A DNA stretch of 37,503 nucleotides, taken from NCBI GenBank assembly GCA_913775795.1, contig CAJYLT010000081.1, forward strand, positions 1-37,503, read 5' to 3'. Of this stretch, positions 23,900 to 32,669 are shown piece after piece. Position numbers and translations under genes: made by a program. Origin of the DNA: an uncultured Sphingomonas sp. (lineage in GTDB: Bacteria; Pseudomonadota; Alphaproteobacteria; Sphingomonadales; Sphingomonadaceae). Position 1 is the stretch's first letter. Every line of letters starts with the position of its first letter. The notes below the pieces were generated by a model, which worked only from the letters and a program-made list of their open reading frames with translations, was not told the DNA's origin and did not search any database.

Positions 23900-24562
23900 T
23901 CAGGCGCGTGCGAGCACGCGGTCGGCGACGAAGGGATTGCTCGCCCGCTCGTCGCCGAAGCGGCCAGGCTCGCCATGGCCGGGCAGGAACAGCGTGTCGT
24001 CGCCCATCGGCCAGAGCTTGGTCACGATCGCCTCGATCAGCGCGTCGTGATCCCCGAGGGGGAAGTCGGTGCGGCCGATCGACCCCTTGAACAGCACGTC
24101 GCCGACGATCGCCAGCTTCGACGGTGCGTGGTGAAAAACCACATGGCCGGGCGTGTGGCCGGGGCAATGCCAGACCGATAACTCAAGGTCGCCGACGGTC
24201 ACGCTCTCACCCTCGGTCAGCCAGCGATCGGGTTCGAACACGACGCCGCGGATGCCGTAGTTGCGCCCGTCCTCGTCCAGCCGCGCGATCCAGAAGCGGT
24301 CGGCCTCGTGCGGGCCCTCGATCGGCACGTCGAGCTTGTCGGCGAGCGGCTTGGCCTCGCCGCAATGGTCGATATGGCCGTGGGTGACGAGGACCTTTTC
24401 GACCGTGACGCCGGCCTGTTGAATCGCGCTTTCGATCCGCGCGATGTCGCCGCCCGGATCGACGACTGCTGCCTTCATCGTCGCGGTGCACCAGAAGAGC
24501 GTGCAATTCTGCTGGAGCGGGGTGACGGGGATGATCGTCGCGCGAAGCGGGGGCTGGGTCAT
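23900..24562 (-). CDS. MBL-fold metallo-hydrolase (GloB/YcbL-like)
   Basis: 220-aa metallo-beta-lactamase-fold protein. Metal ligands are in THGHIDHCGEA (HxHxDH), HCPGHTPGH, the Asp in IVGDVLFKG and the His in FLPGHGEP. This set fits the small glyoxalase II-like group (YcbL) that hydrolyses thioesters, but the substrate is unproven. Start ATG 24562. A slightly earlier ATG is less typical. It is divergent from the pabBC gene and convergent with the Crp/Fnr gene. Confidence 0.88.
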   Translation of the reverse strand: MTQPPLRATIIPVTPLQQNCTLFWCTATMKAAVVDPGGDIARIESAIQQAGVTVEKVLVTHGHIDHCGEAKPLADKLDVPIEGPHEADRFWIARLDEDGRNYGIRGVVFEPDRWLTEGESVTVGDLELSVWHCPGHTPGHVVFHHAPSKLAIVGDVLFKGSIGRTDFPLGDHDALIEAIVTKLWPMGDDTLFLPGHGEPGRFGDERASNPFVADRVLARA

Positions 24563-24639
24563 GCGTCCCCGCATAAGCCGCGGGCGCGCGTCCGACAACG
24601 AGGCTTGCCGCGACCGCCCCCGCGCGGCAGGTGAGGGGG

Positions 24640-26388
24640 ATGGGGGCGGACGGACCATATGTGCTTCTGGACGATGCGCGGCCGGGCGGGATCGCGCGGC
24701 TGTACTGCGATCCGGCGCGTGTGCTGGTCGCGCGCGAGCCGGGTGAGGTCGCGGGCGTCCTCGAGGCGATCCGCGCGGGGCTGAACGACGGGCTGCACGC
24801 GGCGGGGTTCCTTGCGTACGGCGCAGGGGCGGCGTTCGAGGATCGTGCCCCCGCTTCGCTGGGAAATCCGCTGGCGTGGTTCGGGCTGTTCGAGCGGGTG
24901 GAGCCTTTCGATCCGCGGACACTACCCGATCCGCGCGGCGCCTGGATCGGCCCGGCCGAGCCGGGCATCGACTTCGCCACCTATGCGGCGCGGCTGGACG
25001 AGGTGCTGGCGCTCATCCGCGCGGGCGACATCTATCAGGCGAACCTGACCTTTCCGGCCAGCGCGCGGGTGATCGGCGATCCGCTCGCCGCCTATGCGCG
25101 GCTGCGCGCCGCATCGGGGGCGGGATGGGGCGCGGTCGTTTCGACCGGGGAGGCGGTGCATCTGTCGCTGTCGCCGGAGCTGTTCTTTTCGCTTGAGGGC
25201 GACCGCCTCACCGCGCGGCCGATGAAGGGCACCGCCCCGCGCGACCCCGATCCTGCCGCCGACCGCGCCGCAGCACAGGCGCTCGCCGCCGATCCCAAGC
25301 AGCGCGCCGAAAACCTGATGATCGTCGACCTGATGCGCAACGACCTGTCGCGCGTCGCGGTGGCGGGAAGCGTGAAGGTACCGCGCCTGTTCGAGGTCGA
25401 GCGCTATCCGACCGTCCACCAGATGACCTCGACCGTCGAGGCGACGCTCGCCCCCGGCCGCGACGGGGTGGATGTGATGGCGGCGCTGTTCCCCTGCGGC
25501 TCGATCACCGGCGCGCCCAAGCTGCGTGCGATGCAGGCGATCGACGCGATCGAGCGCGCCCCGCGCGGTCTCTACACCGGCGCTATCGGCCATTTCGCGC
25601 CGGGCGGGGATGCGGCGTTCAACGTCGCGATCCGCACACTGACGTTGGCCAAAGGCAGCGATCGCGCGACGCTCGGCCTCGGTTCGGGCATCGTCGCCGA
25701 CTCGCGGGCGCCCGACGAATGGGACGAGTGCCTTGCCAAGGGGGCGTTCCTGACGCGGGGGGCGCGCGCGTTCGACCTTATCGAGACGATGCGCTTCGAC
25801 CCGCGCGAGGGCGTGCTGCTGCTCGAACGGCATCTGGCGCGGATGCGCGAGAGTGCGGCGACGTTTGGCTATCCCTTCGACCGCCATGCCGTGCGCAACG
25901 AACTTCAGGCCGCGACCTTTCGCCTGCGCGAGGGCGCGCGCGTGCGGCTGATGCTGAGCCCCAGCGGCGCGGTAGCGATCGAGACGAGCCCGCTGCCGCC
26001 CGCGCGGCCCGAGCCGTGGCGCGTCGCGGTGGTGCCGCTGCCCGTCGATCCGGCGGACTTCCGCCTGCGCCACAAGGCCAGCGACCGGCGCTTCTACGAC
26101 GCGGCGCGCGGGGCCGCCGACGAGGTTGTGTTCGTCGATCCCGATGGCTTCCTGACCGAGGGCAGTTTCACGAGCGTTTTCGTCGAGCGGAACGGCGTGC
26201 TGCTGACCCCGCCCGCGACGCATGGATTGCTGCCCGGCATCCTGCGCGCCGAGTTGCTCGCCACTAGCCGGGCAGTCGAGCGCGACCTGACCCCCAACGA
26301 CCTTATGGGCGGTTTCCTGCTTGGCAACGCGCTGCGCGGGCTGGTTTCGGCGGTTACGGTTGCGGCGTCACAAACGACAAGCGTATAG
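24640..26388 (+). CDS. pabB: Fused aminodeoxychorismate synthase component I / aminodeoxychorismate lyase (PabB-PabC)
   Basis: 582-aa fusion for p-aminobenzoate and folate synthesis. Residues about 1-370 are the chorismate-using PabB part. Its PMKGT motif (K196) marks aminodeoxychorismate synthase rather than anthranilate synthase, followed by VDLMRNDLSRV and GSITGAPKLRAM. Residues about 380-582 are the PLP fold-IV PabC part, with the lysine in RHKASDRRFYD (K479) and LTEGSFTSVFV. The glutaminase PabA is not in the window. ATG 24640 has GAGGGGG upstream. A GTG at 24631 is an alternative. Confidence 0.9.
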   Translation: MGADGPYVLLDDARPGGIARLYCDPARVLVAREPGEVAGVLEAIRAGLNDGLHAAGFLAYGAGAAFEDRAPASLGNPLAWFGLFERVEPFDPRTLPDPRGAWIGPAEPGIDFATYAARLDEVLALIRAGDIYQANLTFPASARVIGDPLAAYARLRAASGAGWGAVVSTGEAVHLSLSPELFFSLEGDRLTARPMKGTAPRDPDPAADRAAAQALAADPKQRAENLMIVDLMRNDLSRVAVAGSVKVPRLFEVERYPTVHQMTSTVEATLAPGRDGVDVMAALFPCGSITGAPKLRAMQAIDAIERAPRGLYTGAIGHFAPGGDAAFNVAIRTLTLAKGSDRATLGLGSGIVADSRAPDEWDECLAKGAFLTRGARAFDLIETMRFDPREGVLLLERHLARMRESAATFGYPFDRHAVRNELQAATFRLREGARVRLMLSPSGAVAIETSPLPPARPEPWRVAVVPLPVDPADFRLRHKASDRRFYDAARGAADEVVFVDPDGFLTEGSFTSVFVERNGVLLTPPATHGLLPGILRAELLATSRAVERDLTPNDLMGGFLLGNALRGLVSAVTVAASQTTSV

Positions 26389-27633
<1,245 letters not shown>

Positions 27634-27665
27634 CGCGCTTACGCGCCGAGAGGCACACCCAAACC

Positions 27666-27718
27666 AAACTGCAACATGAACGGGCGGTCCACCGTCCGTT
27701 CAACCCGAATCGCTACAA
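27666..27718 (+). promoter_or_regulatory. Promoter with TGAAC-N16-GTTCA palindrome and GANTC site (copy 1)
   Basis: In order: AAACTG (27666-27671), a 26-base palindrome TGAAC (27677-27681) to GTTCA (27698-27702) whose inner arms also pair, four bases, GAATC (27707-27711), and a -10-like CTACAA (27713-27718). The same order and spacing recurs at 36921-36971. GANTC is the CcrM methylation site used by GcrA-type promoters. Here it drives the 27784 gene through a leader of about 60 bases. The palindrome could also end the aspC transcript. Confidence 0.55.
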
Positions 27719-27783
27719 CGGCCCGCGAGCTTCGAGGCTCGAAGGGATCAACGGGCATTCGCCCCCGGCCAAAGGGACTGACG

Positions 27784-27942
27784 ATGACGAACAAGACGCG
27801 CGCCGGCTTTCTCCGGCACTTCCTCTCGGGCTTCGCGCTGGGCGCGGTGGCGCTGGTCGGGCTTCAGATCGCGCAGCCCGAGGACCAGCCGCTCTATCCG
27901 CCGGTCAGCGCCGACGCATCGGTCACGCCTGCGGTCAGCTGA
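27784..27942 (+). CDS. Small hypothetical membrane protein
   Basis: 52-aa protein with one hydrophobic helix (about 13-30, HFLSGFALGAVALVGLQIA) and a Pro/Ser/Ala-rich tail. A basic N-terminus suggests an inner-membrane anchor with the tail outside. No family recognised. Start ATG 27784 with AAAGGGA a few bases upstream. The frame is open back to an ATG at 27676, inside the palindrome. It has its own promoter-like element. Its stop overlaps the convergent small gene by eight bases. Confidence 0.65.
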   Translation: MTNKTRAGFLRHFLSGFALGAVALVGLQIAQPEDQPLYPPVSADASVTPAVS

Positions 27943-28117
27943 CCCGCGACCCCTCGACCGCGCGTTTCGCCCATTGGAACAGCGGCGGCTCGGCGGGCGC
28001 ATGCCGCACCGGCCGCACCTGATCACGTATCGATTCGGCGAACAGCCTGAGTTCGTTCTCGTCGAGCGGGCGCGCATCGCGCACCGCTTCCACCAGCAGT
28101 GGATGAAAGATCGTCAC
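27935..28117 (-). CDS. Small hypothetical protein
   Basis: 60-aa ORF with a balanced, protein-like composition (TIFHPLLVEAVRDARPL, then DENELRLFAESIRDQV) and no competing gene on the other strand apart from eight terminal bases. No membrane segment or known domain. It begins at GTG with GGGGA eight bases upstream. It is divergent from msrA. Function unknown. It could be spurious, but the helical pattern and position in an otherwise empty gap favour a real gene. Confidence 0.5.
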   Translation of the reverse strand: MTIFHPLLVEAVRDARPLDENELRLFAESIRDQVRPVRHAPAEPPLFQWAKRAVEGSRVS

Positions 28118-28252
28118 GGTTACATCCCCGAACGCGATTACAGGCCCCGCCCCTAAACGTGCCGTGCGTCACTGGCGTTGCATCCTTGGTCGCCACTGGA
28201 CGCTTTTCCTTTGCTCTCCGGCGCACCATCTTGGGGTTGAACGAAGGAGGCC

Positions 28253-28921
28253 ATGATGAAGCCGTTCTGGATCGCCGGTCTGGCCGGTGCCGCTACCGTC
28301 GGACTCGCCCTCACCGCCGCGCCGGGTCATGCCGAGCGCGCCGTACCGATCCCCGCCCCCGCCGCGGACGTGCCCGCGGGCAAGGGACGCGCCGTCGCGG
28401 TGCTGGCGGGCGGCTGCTTCTGGGGTATGGAGGCGGTGTTCGAGCAGGTGAAGGGCGTCACCGATGTCACCAGCGGCTATGCCGGCGGGGACAAGGCGAC
28501 CGCCAATTACGGCGCGGTGTCGACCGAGCGGACGCGCCATGCCGAAGCGGTGCGGATCACCTACGACCCCAGCGTCGTCAGCTATGGCCGGCTGCTCCAG
28601 CTCTATTTCTCGGTCGCGCACGACCCGACGCAGCTCAACCGGCAGGGGCCGGACAGCGGGCCCAGCTATCGCTCCGCCATCTTCCCGCAATCGCGCGAGC
28701 AGGCGGCGGTCGCGGCGCGCTATATCGCGCAGCTCAGGAAGGCGAACCCCTATGGCGGCAAGCCGATCGTGACGCGGATCGAGCAGGGCGGCTTCTTCCC
28801 GGCGGAGGCCGAGCATCAGGATTTCGCGCGCCGCAATCCGCGCCATCCCTACATCCTGCGCTGGGACGTGGCGAAGGTCGCGGCGCTCAAGGCTGCCTAT
28901 CCCAAGCTGGTGCACGGCTGA
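28253..28921 (+). CDS. msrA: Exported peptide-methionine (S)-S-oxide reductase MsrA
   Basis: 222-aa MsrA with a cleavable signal peptide (about 1-27, ending PGHA-E), so it acts in the periplasm. The catalytic cysteine is in GGCFWGMEAVF (C54). Further family marks are TSGYAGG, RHAEAVRITYDP and AEHQDFARRNP. It is the only cysteine in the protein, so the resolving cysteines of typical MsrA are absent and the sulfenic acid must be reduced by another thiol or a partner. Start is ATG 28253 with AAGGAGG; ATGATG leaves a one-codon ambiguity. CsbD follows. Confidence 0.93.
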   Translation: MMKPFWIAGLAGAATVGLALTAAPGHAERAVPIPAPAADVPAGKGRAVAVLAGGCFWGMEAVFEQVKGVTDVTSGYAGGDKATANYGAVSTERTRHAEAVRITYDPSVVSYGRLLQLYFSVAHDPTQLNRQGPDSGPSYRSAIFPQSREQAAVAARYIAQLRKANPYGGKPIVTRIEQGGFFPAEAEHQDFARRNPRHPYILRWDVAKVAALKAAYPKLVHG

Positions 28922-28944
28922 AACTTTCGCCGCTGCGGTGCGTC
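28920..28944 (+). promoter_or_regulatory. Possible EcfG (general stress) promoter for the CsbD-like gene
   Basis: GAAAC (28920-28924), 16 bases, then CGTC (28941-28944) differ by one base each from the EcfG consensus GGAAC-N16/17-CGTT of alphaproteobacteria. The gene downstream is a stress-type protein commonly controlled this way. Two mismatches make it weak. Confidence 0.3.
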
Positions 28945-28969
28945 ATGCCCCCGACAACGGAGGACTGAC

Positions 28970-29248
28970 ATGAACGAGAATATCGTCGAAGGGACCATCC
29001 GCGAACTGGGTGGCAAGGCCAAGCAGACGCTGGGCTCGGCCGTGGACGACAAGAGCCTCGAGGCCGAGGGCGCAGCCGATTCGGCCGAGGGTCGCGGCCA
29101 GAAGTCGCTGGGCCATTTCCAGGCCGCGATCGAGGATACGCTGGAGCCTGCGCTCGAGTTCGCGCGTCGCCAGCCGCTCGCCGCGATCGGCATCGCTGCC
29201 GCTGCCGGCGCCGCGCTATTCGCCGCGTTCGGCCGCAAGCCGGAATAA
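28970..29248 (+). CDS. CsbD-like stress protein with C-terminal membrane segment
   Basis: 92-aa protein. The N-terminal half (about 1-55) reads as CsbD: VEGTIRELGGKAKQTLGSAV, then SLEAEGAADSAEGRGQ. The C-terminal half has a helical stretch and a hydrophobic segment (about 70-87, PLAAIGIAAAAGAALFAAFG) like the tail of ElaB/DUF883 proteins, so it may sit on the inner membrane. CsbD proteins accumulate under general stress; their activity is unknown. The ATG has GGAGG seven bases upstream. It lies 48 bases after msrA. Confidence 0.82.
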   Translation: MNENIVEGTIRELGGKAKQTLGSAVDDKSLEAEGAADSAEGRGQKSLGHFQAAIEDTLEPALEFARRQPLAAIGIAAAAGAALFAAFGRKPE

Positions 29249-29270
29249 AAAGTCGCTGAGCCTCGGCGCG

Positions 29271-29909
29271 TCAGGTCGCGTCGAGGTTCATCGCGATCGA
29301 AATCCGCTCGCGTGTGCCGCCGTGCGGGCGGACCCCATGGCGGAGCCAGGCGGGGAAAACGACAAGGTCGCCCGCCTTGGTCGGTATTCGCCGGTCGGGT
29401 AATTGCGGCTGTCCGTCGCTGCCTATCATGCGAAAGCCCGCCATCCGCGCCTGTGGTAGTGGAAAGCGCGGGTCCTCGAGATAGAGCTCGCCGCCGCTAT
29501 CGCCGGCATCGGCCATATCGATGTAGAACACCGCGGCCCAGAGCACGCCCGGATGTGCATGGCTCATGTTGAGCGCGCCGGGGGGCGAGACGTTCGCCCA
29601 CATGCGGACGCTCCATTCGACCGAAGCCGTGTCGCGGCCGTCGAAATGCGACAGCCGCTTCGCCAGCCGGATCGCGAGGTCGGCGACGTTTCGGGCGGCC
29701 GGACCGCCCCAGTCGAGCATGTCCGTCGCCGAATGCCAGCCGCCGACATTGGAGCGGTCGACGCCCGCATGGCTCGCCCGCCGCGCGCGCACCACCTCGG
29801 CAAGCGCGGCACAGGTCGCCGACGGATCGGTGACCTGTGCGTGCAGTACCGGCGTCTCGAACAGGCCGAGCAGCGCCGCACGTGCCTTGAGCTCGCCGGC
29901 GCCGCTCAT
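29271..29909 (-). CDS. Putative 2OG-Fe(II) oxygenase (TIGR02466 family)
   Basis: 212-aa protein of the TIGR02466 group, related to iron/2-oxoglutarate dioxygenases. Likely iron and cosubstrate residues lie in MSHAHPGVLWAAVFYID (His near 118) and in VVFPAWLRHGVRPHGGTRERISI (distal His and an Arg). GELYLEDPR lies between them. The substrate is unknown. It starts five bases after the ppa stop on the same strand, so the two are co-transcribed. Confidence 0.8.
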   Translation of the reverse strand: MSGAGELKARAALLGLFETPVLHAQVTDPSATCAALAEVVRARRASHAGVDRSNVGGWHSATDMLDWGGPAARNVADLAIRLAKRLSHFDGRDTASVEWSVRMWANVSPPGALNMSHAHPGVLWAAVFYIDMADAGDSGGELYLEDPRFPLPQARMAGFRMIGSDGQPQLPDRRIPTKAGDLVVFPAWLRHGVRPHGGTRERISIAMNLDAT

Positions 29910-29914
29910 CGCCC

Positions 29915-30496
29915 TCAGTCCTCGCGGCCGGGGACGTCGTGGTTCATCGGCTCTTCGCCCTTCGCCTTCTCGGCGTTGTAGCGCTCGATCGCCTCCATCG
30001 TCACGCGGCGCGCCTCGTCGCGGTCACCCCAGGTGCCGATGCGAACCCACTTCTTCTTTTCGAGGTCCTTGTAGTGGGTGAAGAAGTGCTCGATCTGCTC
30101 GAACACGATCTCGGGCAGGTCGTCCTTGCCGTCGACCTTGGTGTAATAGGGGAAGGTCGAATCGACGGGCACGCAGACCAGCTTCTCGTCGCCGCCGGCC
30201 TCGTCCTCGAGGTTCAGCACCGCGATCGGGCGGGCGCGCACGACGCAGCCGGGGATGAACGGGCTGCGCGCGACGACCAGTGCGTCGAGCGGATCGCCGT
30301 CGGGGCTCAGCGTGTGCGGCACGAAGCCGTAGTTTGCCGGATAGCGCATCGGCGTGTGCAGGATGCGGTCGACGAACAGCGCGCCCGATGCCTTGTCGAA
30401 CTCGTACTTCACCGGCTCTCCGCCGGTCGGCACTTCGATGATAACGTTGAGATCGTCGGGCGGCGACTTGCCGACGGGCACCTTGTCGATGCGCAT
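29915..30496 (-). CDS. ppa: Inorganic pyrophosphatase (family I)
   Basis: 193-aa soluble family I enzyme that hydrolyses pyrophosphate and drives biosynthesis forward. Metal-binding acids are in the signature DGDPLDALVV. Other marks are YEFDKASGALFVDRIL, YPANYGFVPHT and KWVRIGTWGDRDEA near the end. The ATG 30496 has AGGGAG upstream. The frame is open further but the N-terminus chosen fits the family. The oxygenase gene follows closely downstream. Confidence 0.94.
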   Translation of the reverse strand: MRIDKVPVGKSPPDDLNVIIEVPTGGEPVKYEFDKASGALFVDRILHTPMRYPANYGFVPHTLSPDGDPLDALVVARSPFIPGCVVRARPIAVLNLEDEAGGDEKLVCVPVDSTFPYYTKVDGKDDLPEIVFEQIEHFFTHYKDLEKKKWVRIGTWGDRDEARRVTMEAIERYNAEKAKGEEPMNHDVPGRED

Positions 30497-30539
30497 GGTC
30501 CAAACTCCCTGATAAGACTTTGGCGATGCGCATAGGCAT

Positions 30540-30572
30540 TCGGTGCGGCGCGTCAATGCTGCGCCGCACCGA
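30540..30572 (-). terminator. Hairpin after the M61 peptidase gene
   Basis: A perfect 12-pair stem TCGGTGCGGCGC / GCGCCGCACCGA around a nine-base loop lies just past the M61 stop and before the ppa leader. No U-run follows on the minus strand, so termination may need help from Rho. It separates two same-strand genes. Confidence 0.6.
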
Positions 30573-30613
30573 TTGTCGCTCGTCTTGCGCCGGTCAGCGC
30601 CGACGCTGCGCCA

Positions 30614-32524
30614 TCACTTCGCCGAGAGCAGTCGGTCGAGGCCGCTTTCGCCCGTCCCGATCTTTTGCGCACGCGGATAGCGAAGGCCGCCGCGGTAATC
30701 GATCACCGCCTCGCGATAGCGGTCGTCGTGCTTGAGCAAGAGCTTGATCGGCGCCTGCCCGCCCTTGTTGGCGGTGATCGCCGCCTTGAGCACGTCGGGC
30801 GTGTACGCCGCGCCGTTCACCGACACGACCTGTGTCGCCACGTCGATCCGCTGCTCGAACGCCGGACCGTCCCAGCGGACGGCGGTGACCGCGCCTTCCT
30901 TGCCGATCGTCAGGCCGAGCGAATAGAAGAAGTCGGCGGATCCCTCCTTCTCGGCGCTCTTCAGATAGGGCGACTGATCCTCGGTATAGACGATGCGGTA
31001 GCCGTTCTTCTCGAACCCGGCGAGCGGCGCGCGCTTGTTCACCTGATAGACGCGCTCGTCGAGGAAGCTGCGCCAGTCATAGGGCTGGATGCCCTCCAGC
31101 GTCTTGACCACGTCGTCGAGATTGTAGGTCAGCACGCCCCAGTCGCCGTCGCGCATCCCGAAGAAGGCGCGCGCGAAATCGTCCATCGACTTCCTGCCGC
31201 CCGACAGCTCGCGCAGCTTGGCATCCGCGTCGAGCCAGATCAGCAGCCCCTCGTTGTAGTAATCCTCGCTGCGCTGATAGCTGACCCAGCCCTTGGGCCG
31301 GCGGGCGGAGATGATCGGGTCGTTGGTGGTGTCGATCATCGGGCGCCAGTCGCGGCCGGGGCGATTGTCGAGGCTGGCCCAGATCGAGGCCATCATGTCG
31401 AGCGTGTCCTGCTTCGACACGAGGCCCGAGCGCGCCTGGAGGACATAGCCCCAGAACTGCGTCTGCCCCTCGTACACCCACAGCATCGAGTTGCGCATCG
31501 GCGTCTTGAAGTCCGGGGTCCATAGGTCCGCGCCGCGGCGGAACTTGCCGTCCCAGCTATGCGTGAACTCGTGCGGCAGCAGGTTGCGGCGGCCGGGTCC
31601 ATCGTTCCACTTGGTGAAATAGCCCGAGGGGACGCCGTTTTCCGAGCTGCGATGATGTTCGAGGCCGATGCCGCCCATCTGGTCGGTGATCGCGAACAGG
31701 AACTCGTAATGATCGTAATGCTGCGCGCCGAACAGCTTGACCGCCTGTTCGGCGAGGCGCTGGTGCGCGGCGACCTGCTCGGGCGTCGCGGCCAGCTCCT
31801 CGGGCTTGTCGGCGAAGACGTTGAGGTCGACCCGGTCGCTCAGCTTGAACTCGCGATAATAGCGGCCGGCGAACACGGGCGAGTCCTGCAAGGTCTCGTA
31901 GCTCGTCTGCTGATAGGCATAGGTCTGGCCGTTCCGGGTCGAGGGCAGCCCCGACGCCGCGGTCCAGCCGGCGGGATATTTCACGTTCGCCTGAATGGGG
32001 ATGCGGCGCGTGTAGTAGCCGGCGGGGTAGAGGCTGACCGCTTCCCACTGGACGTTCAGCATGTTGGGGGCGACCATGATCCGGCCCTGATCCGCCTTGG
32101 TCGCGGACAGGAACTCGAAGCTGGCCTCGACGCTCTTCACGCCCGCCGGCACGTCGAAGTGAAAGGCGTAGACGTCGGCCGGATCGCGTTTCCACGGCAG
32201 TACCTTGCCATTGGCGCGGATTACGAGGCCGGCAAGCTTCTCGATCTGGCCGCGCGGGGCGTGGTTGCCGGGCAGCCATTCGGGCATCAGCAGCGTCATG
32301 CGACCCGCCTGCGCCACCGGCACGGTTTCCTTCACGCGAAAGATCGCTCGGTCGATGTCGGTCGCGTCGACGTCGAGGCGGATGACCCCCGGATAGTCGA
32401 CATCGCGCGGCGCGGGGATCGTGTCCTCGAACGGCAGCGGCTGGGGCATCGAATTGCCCTGCTGTGCAAGCGCCGCGGCGGACGAGGCAAGCAGGATGGC
32501 GGCGAACGCGAGACGACGGCGCAT
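30614..32524 (-). CDS. M61 family glycyl-aminopeptidase-like metallopeptidase (exported)
   Basis: 636-aa secreted peptidase. Signal peptide about 1-20 (ending ALAQQG), an N-terminal beta domain (about 45-210), the catalytic domain with zinc motif LPHEFTHSWDGKFRR (about 314-328) and a Glu ligand in WVYEGQTQFWG, then a C-terminal PDZ domain (about 530-610). Family members remove N-terminal glycine from peptides. The ATG 32524 has AAAGG seven bases upstream and starts the signal peptide; the frame is open further. It is divergent from the ICMT-like gene. Confidence 0.92.
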   Translation of the reverse strand: MRRRLAFAAILLASSAAALAQQGNSMPQPLPFEDTIPAPRDVDYPGVIRLDVDATDIDRAIFRVKETVPVAQAGRMTLLMPEWLPGNHAPRGQIEKLAGLVIRANGKVLPWKRDPADVYAFHFDVPAGVKSVEASFEFLSATKADQGRIMVAPNMLNVQWEAVSLYPAGYYTRRIPIQANVKYPAGWTAASGLPSTRNGQTYAYQQTSYETLQDSPVFAGRYYREFKLSDRVDLNVFADKPEELAATPEQVAAHQRLAEQAVKLFGAQHYDHYEFLFAITDQMGGIGLEHHRSSENGVPSGYFTKWNDGPGRRNLLPHEFTHSWDGKFRRGADLWTPDFKTPMRNSMLWVYEGQTQFWGYVLQARSGLVSKQDTLDMMASIWASLDNRPGRDWRPMIDTTNDPIISARRPKGWVSYQRSEDYYNEGLLIWLDADAKLRELSGGRKSMDDFARAFFGMRDGDWGVLTYNLDDVVKTLEGIQPYDWRSFLDERVYQVNKRAPLAGFEKNGYRIVYTEDQSPYLKSAEKEGSADFFYSLGLTIGKEGAVTAVRWDGPAFEQRIDVATQVVSVNGAAYTPDVLKAAITANKGGQAPIKLLLKHDDRYREAVIDYRGGLRYPRAQKIGTGESGLDRLLSAK

Positions 32525-32669
32525 AGGGGCCTTTCGGATGGGGAGGGGATTTGGCCGCAGTAAAGACCCGTCCGGCCGCGGCATCAAGACGGTTTCGCGT
32601 GATATTGTCACAGCTTCTACCGAACGCTCTTCACGCGGCGCTTACCATTGCTGCGCTAGGGCAGAGGCC

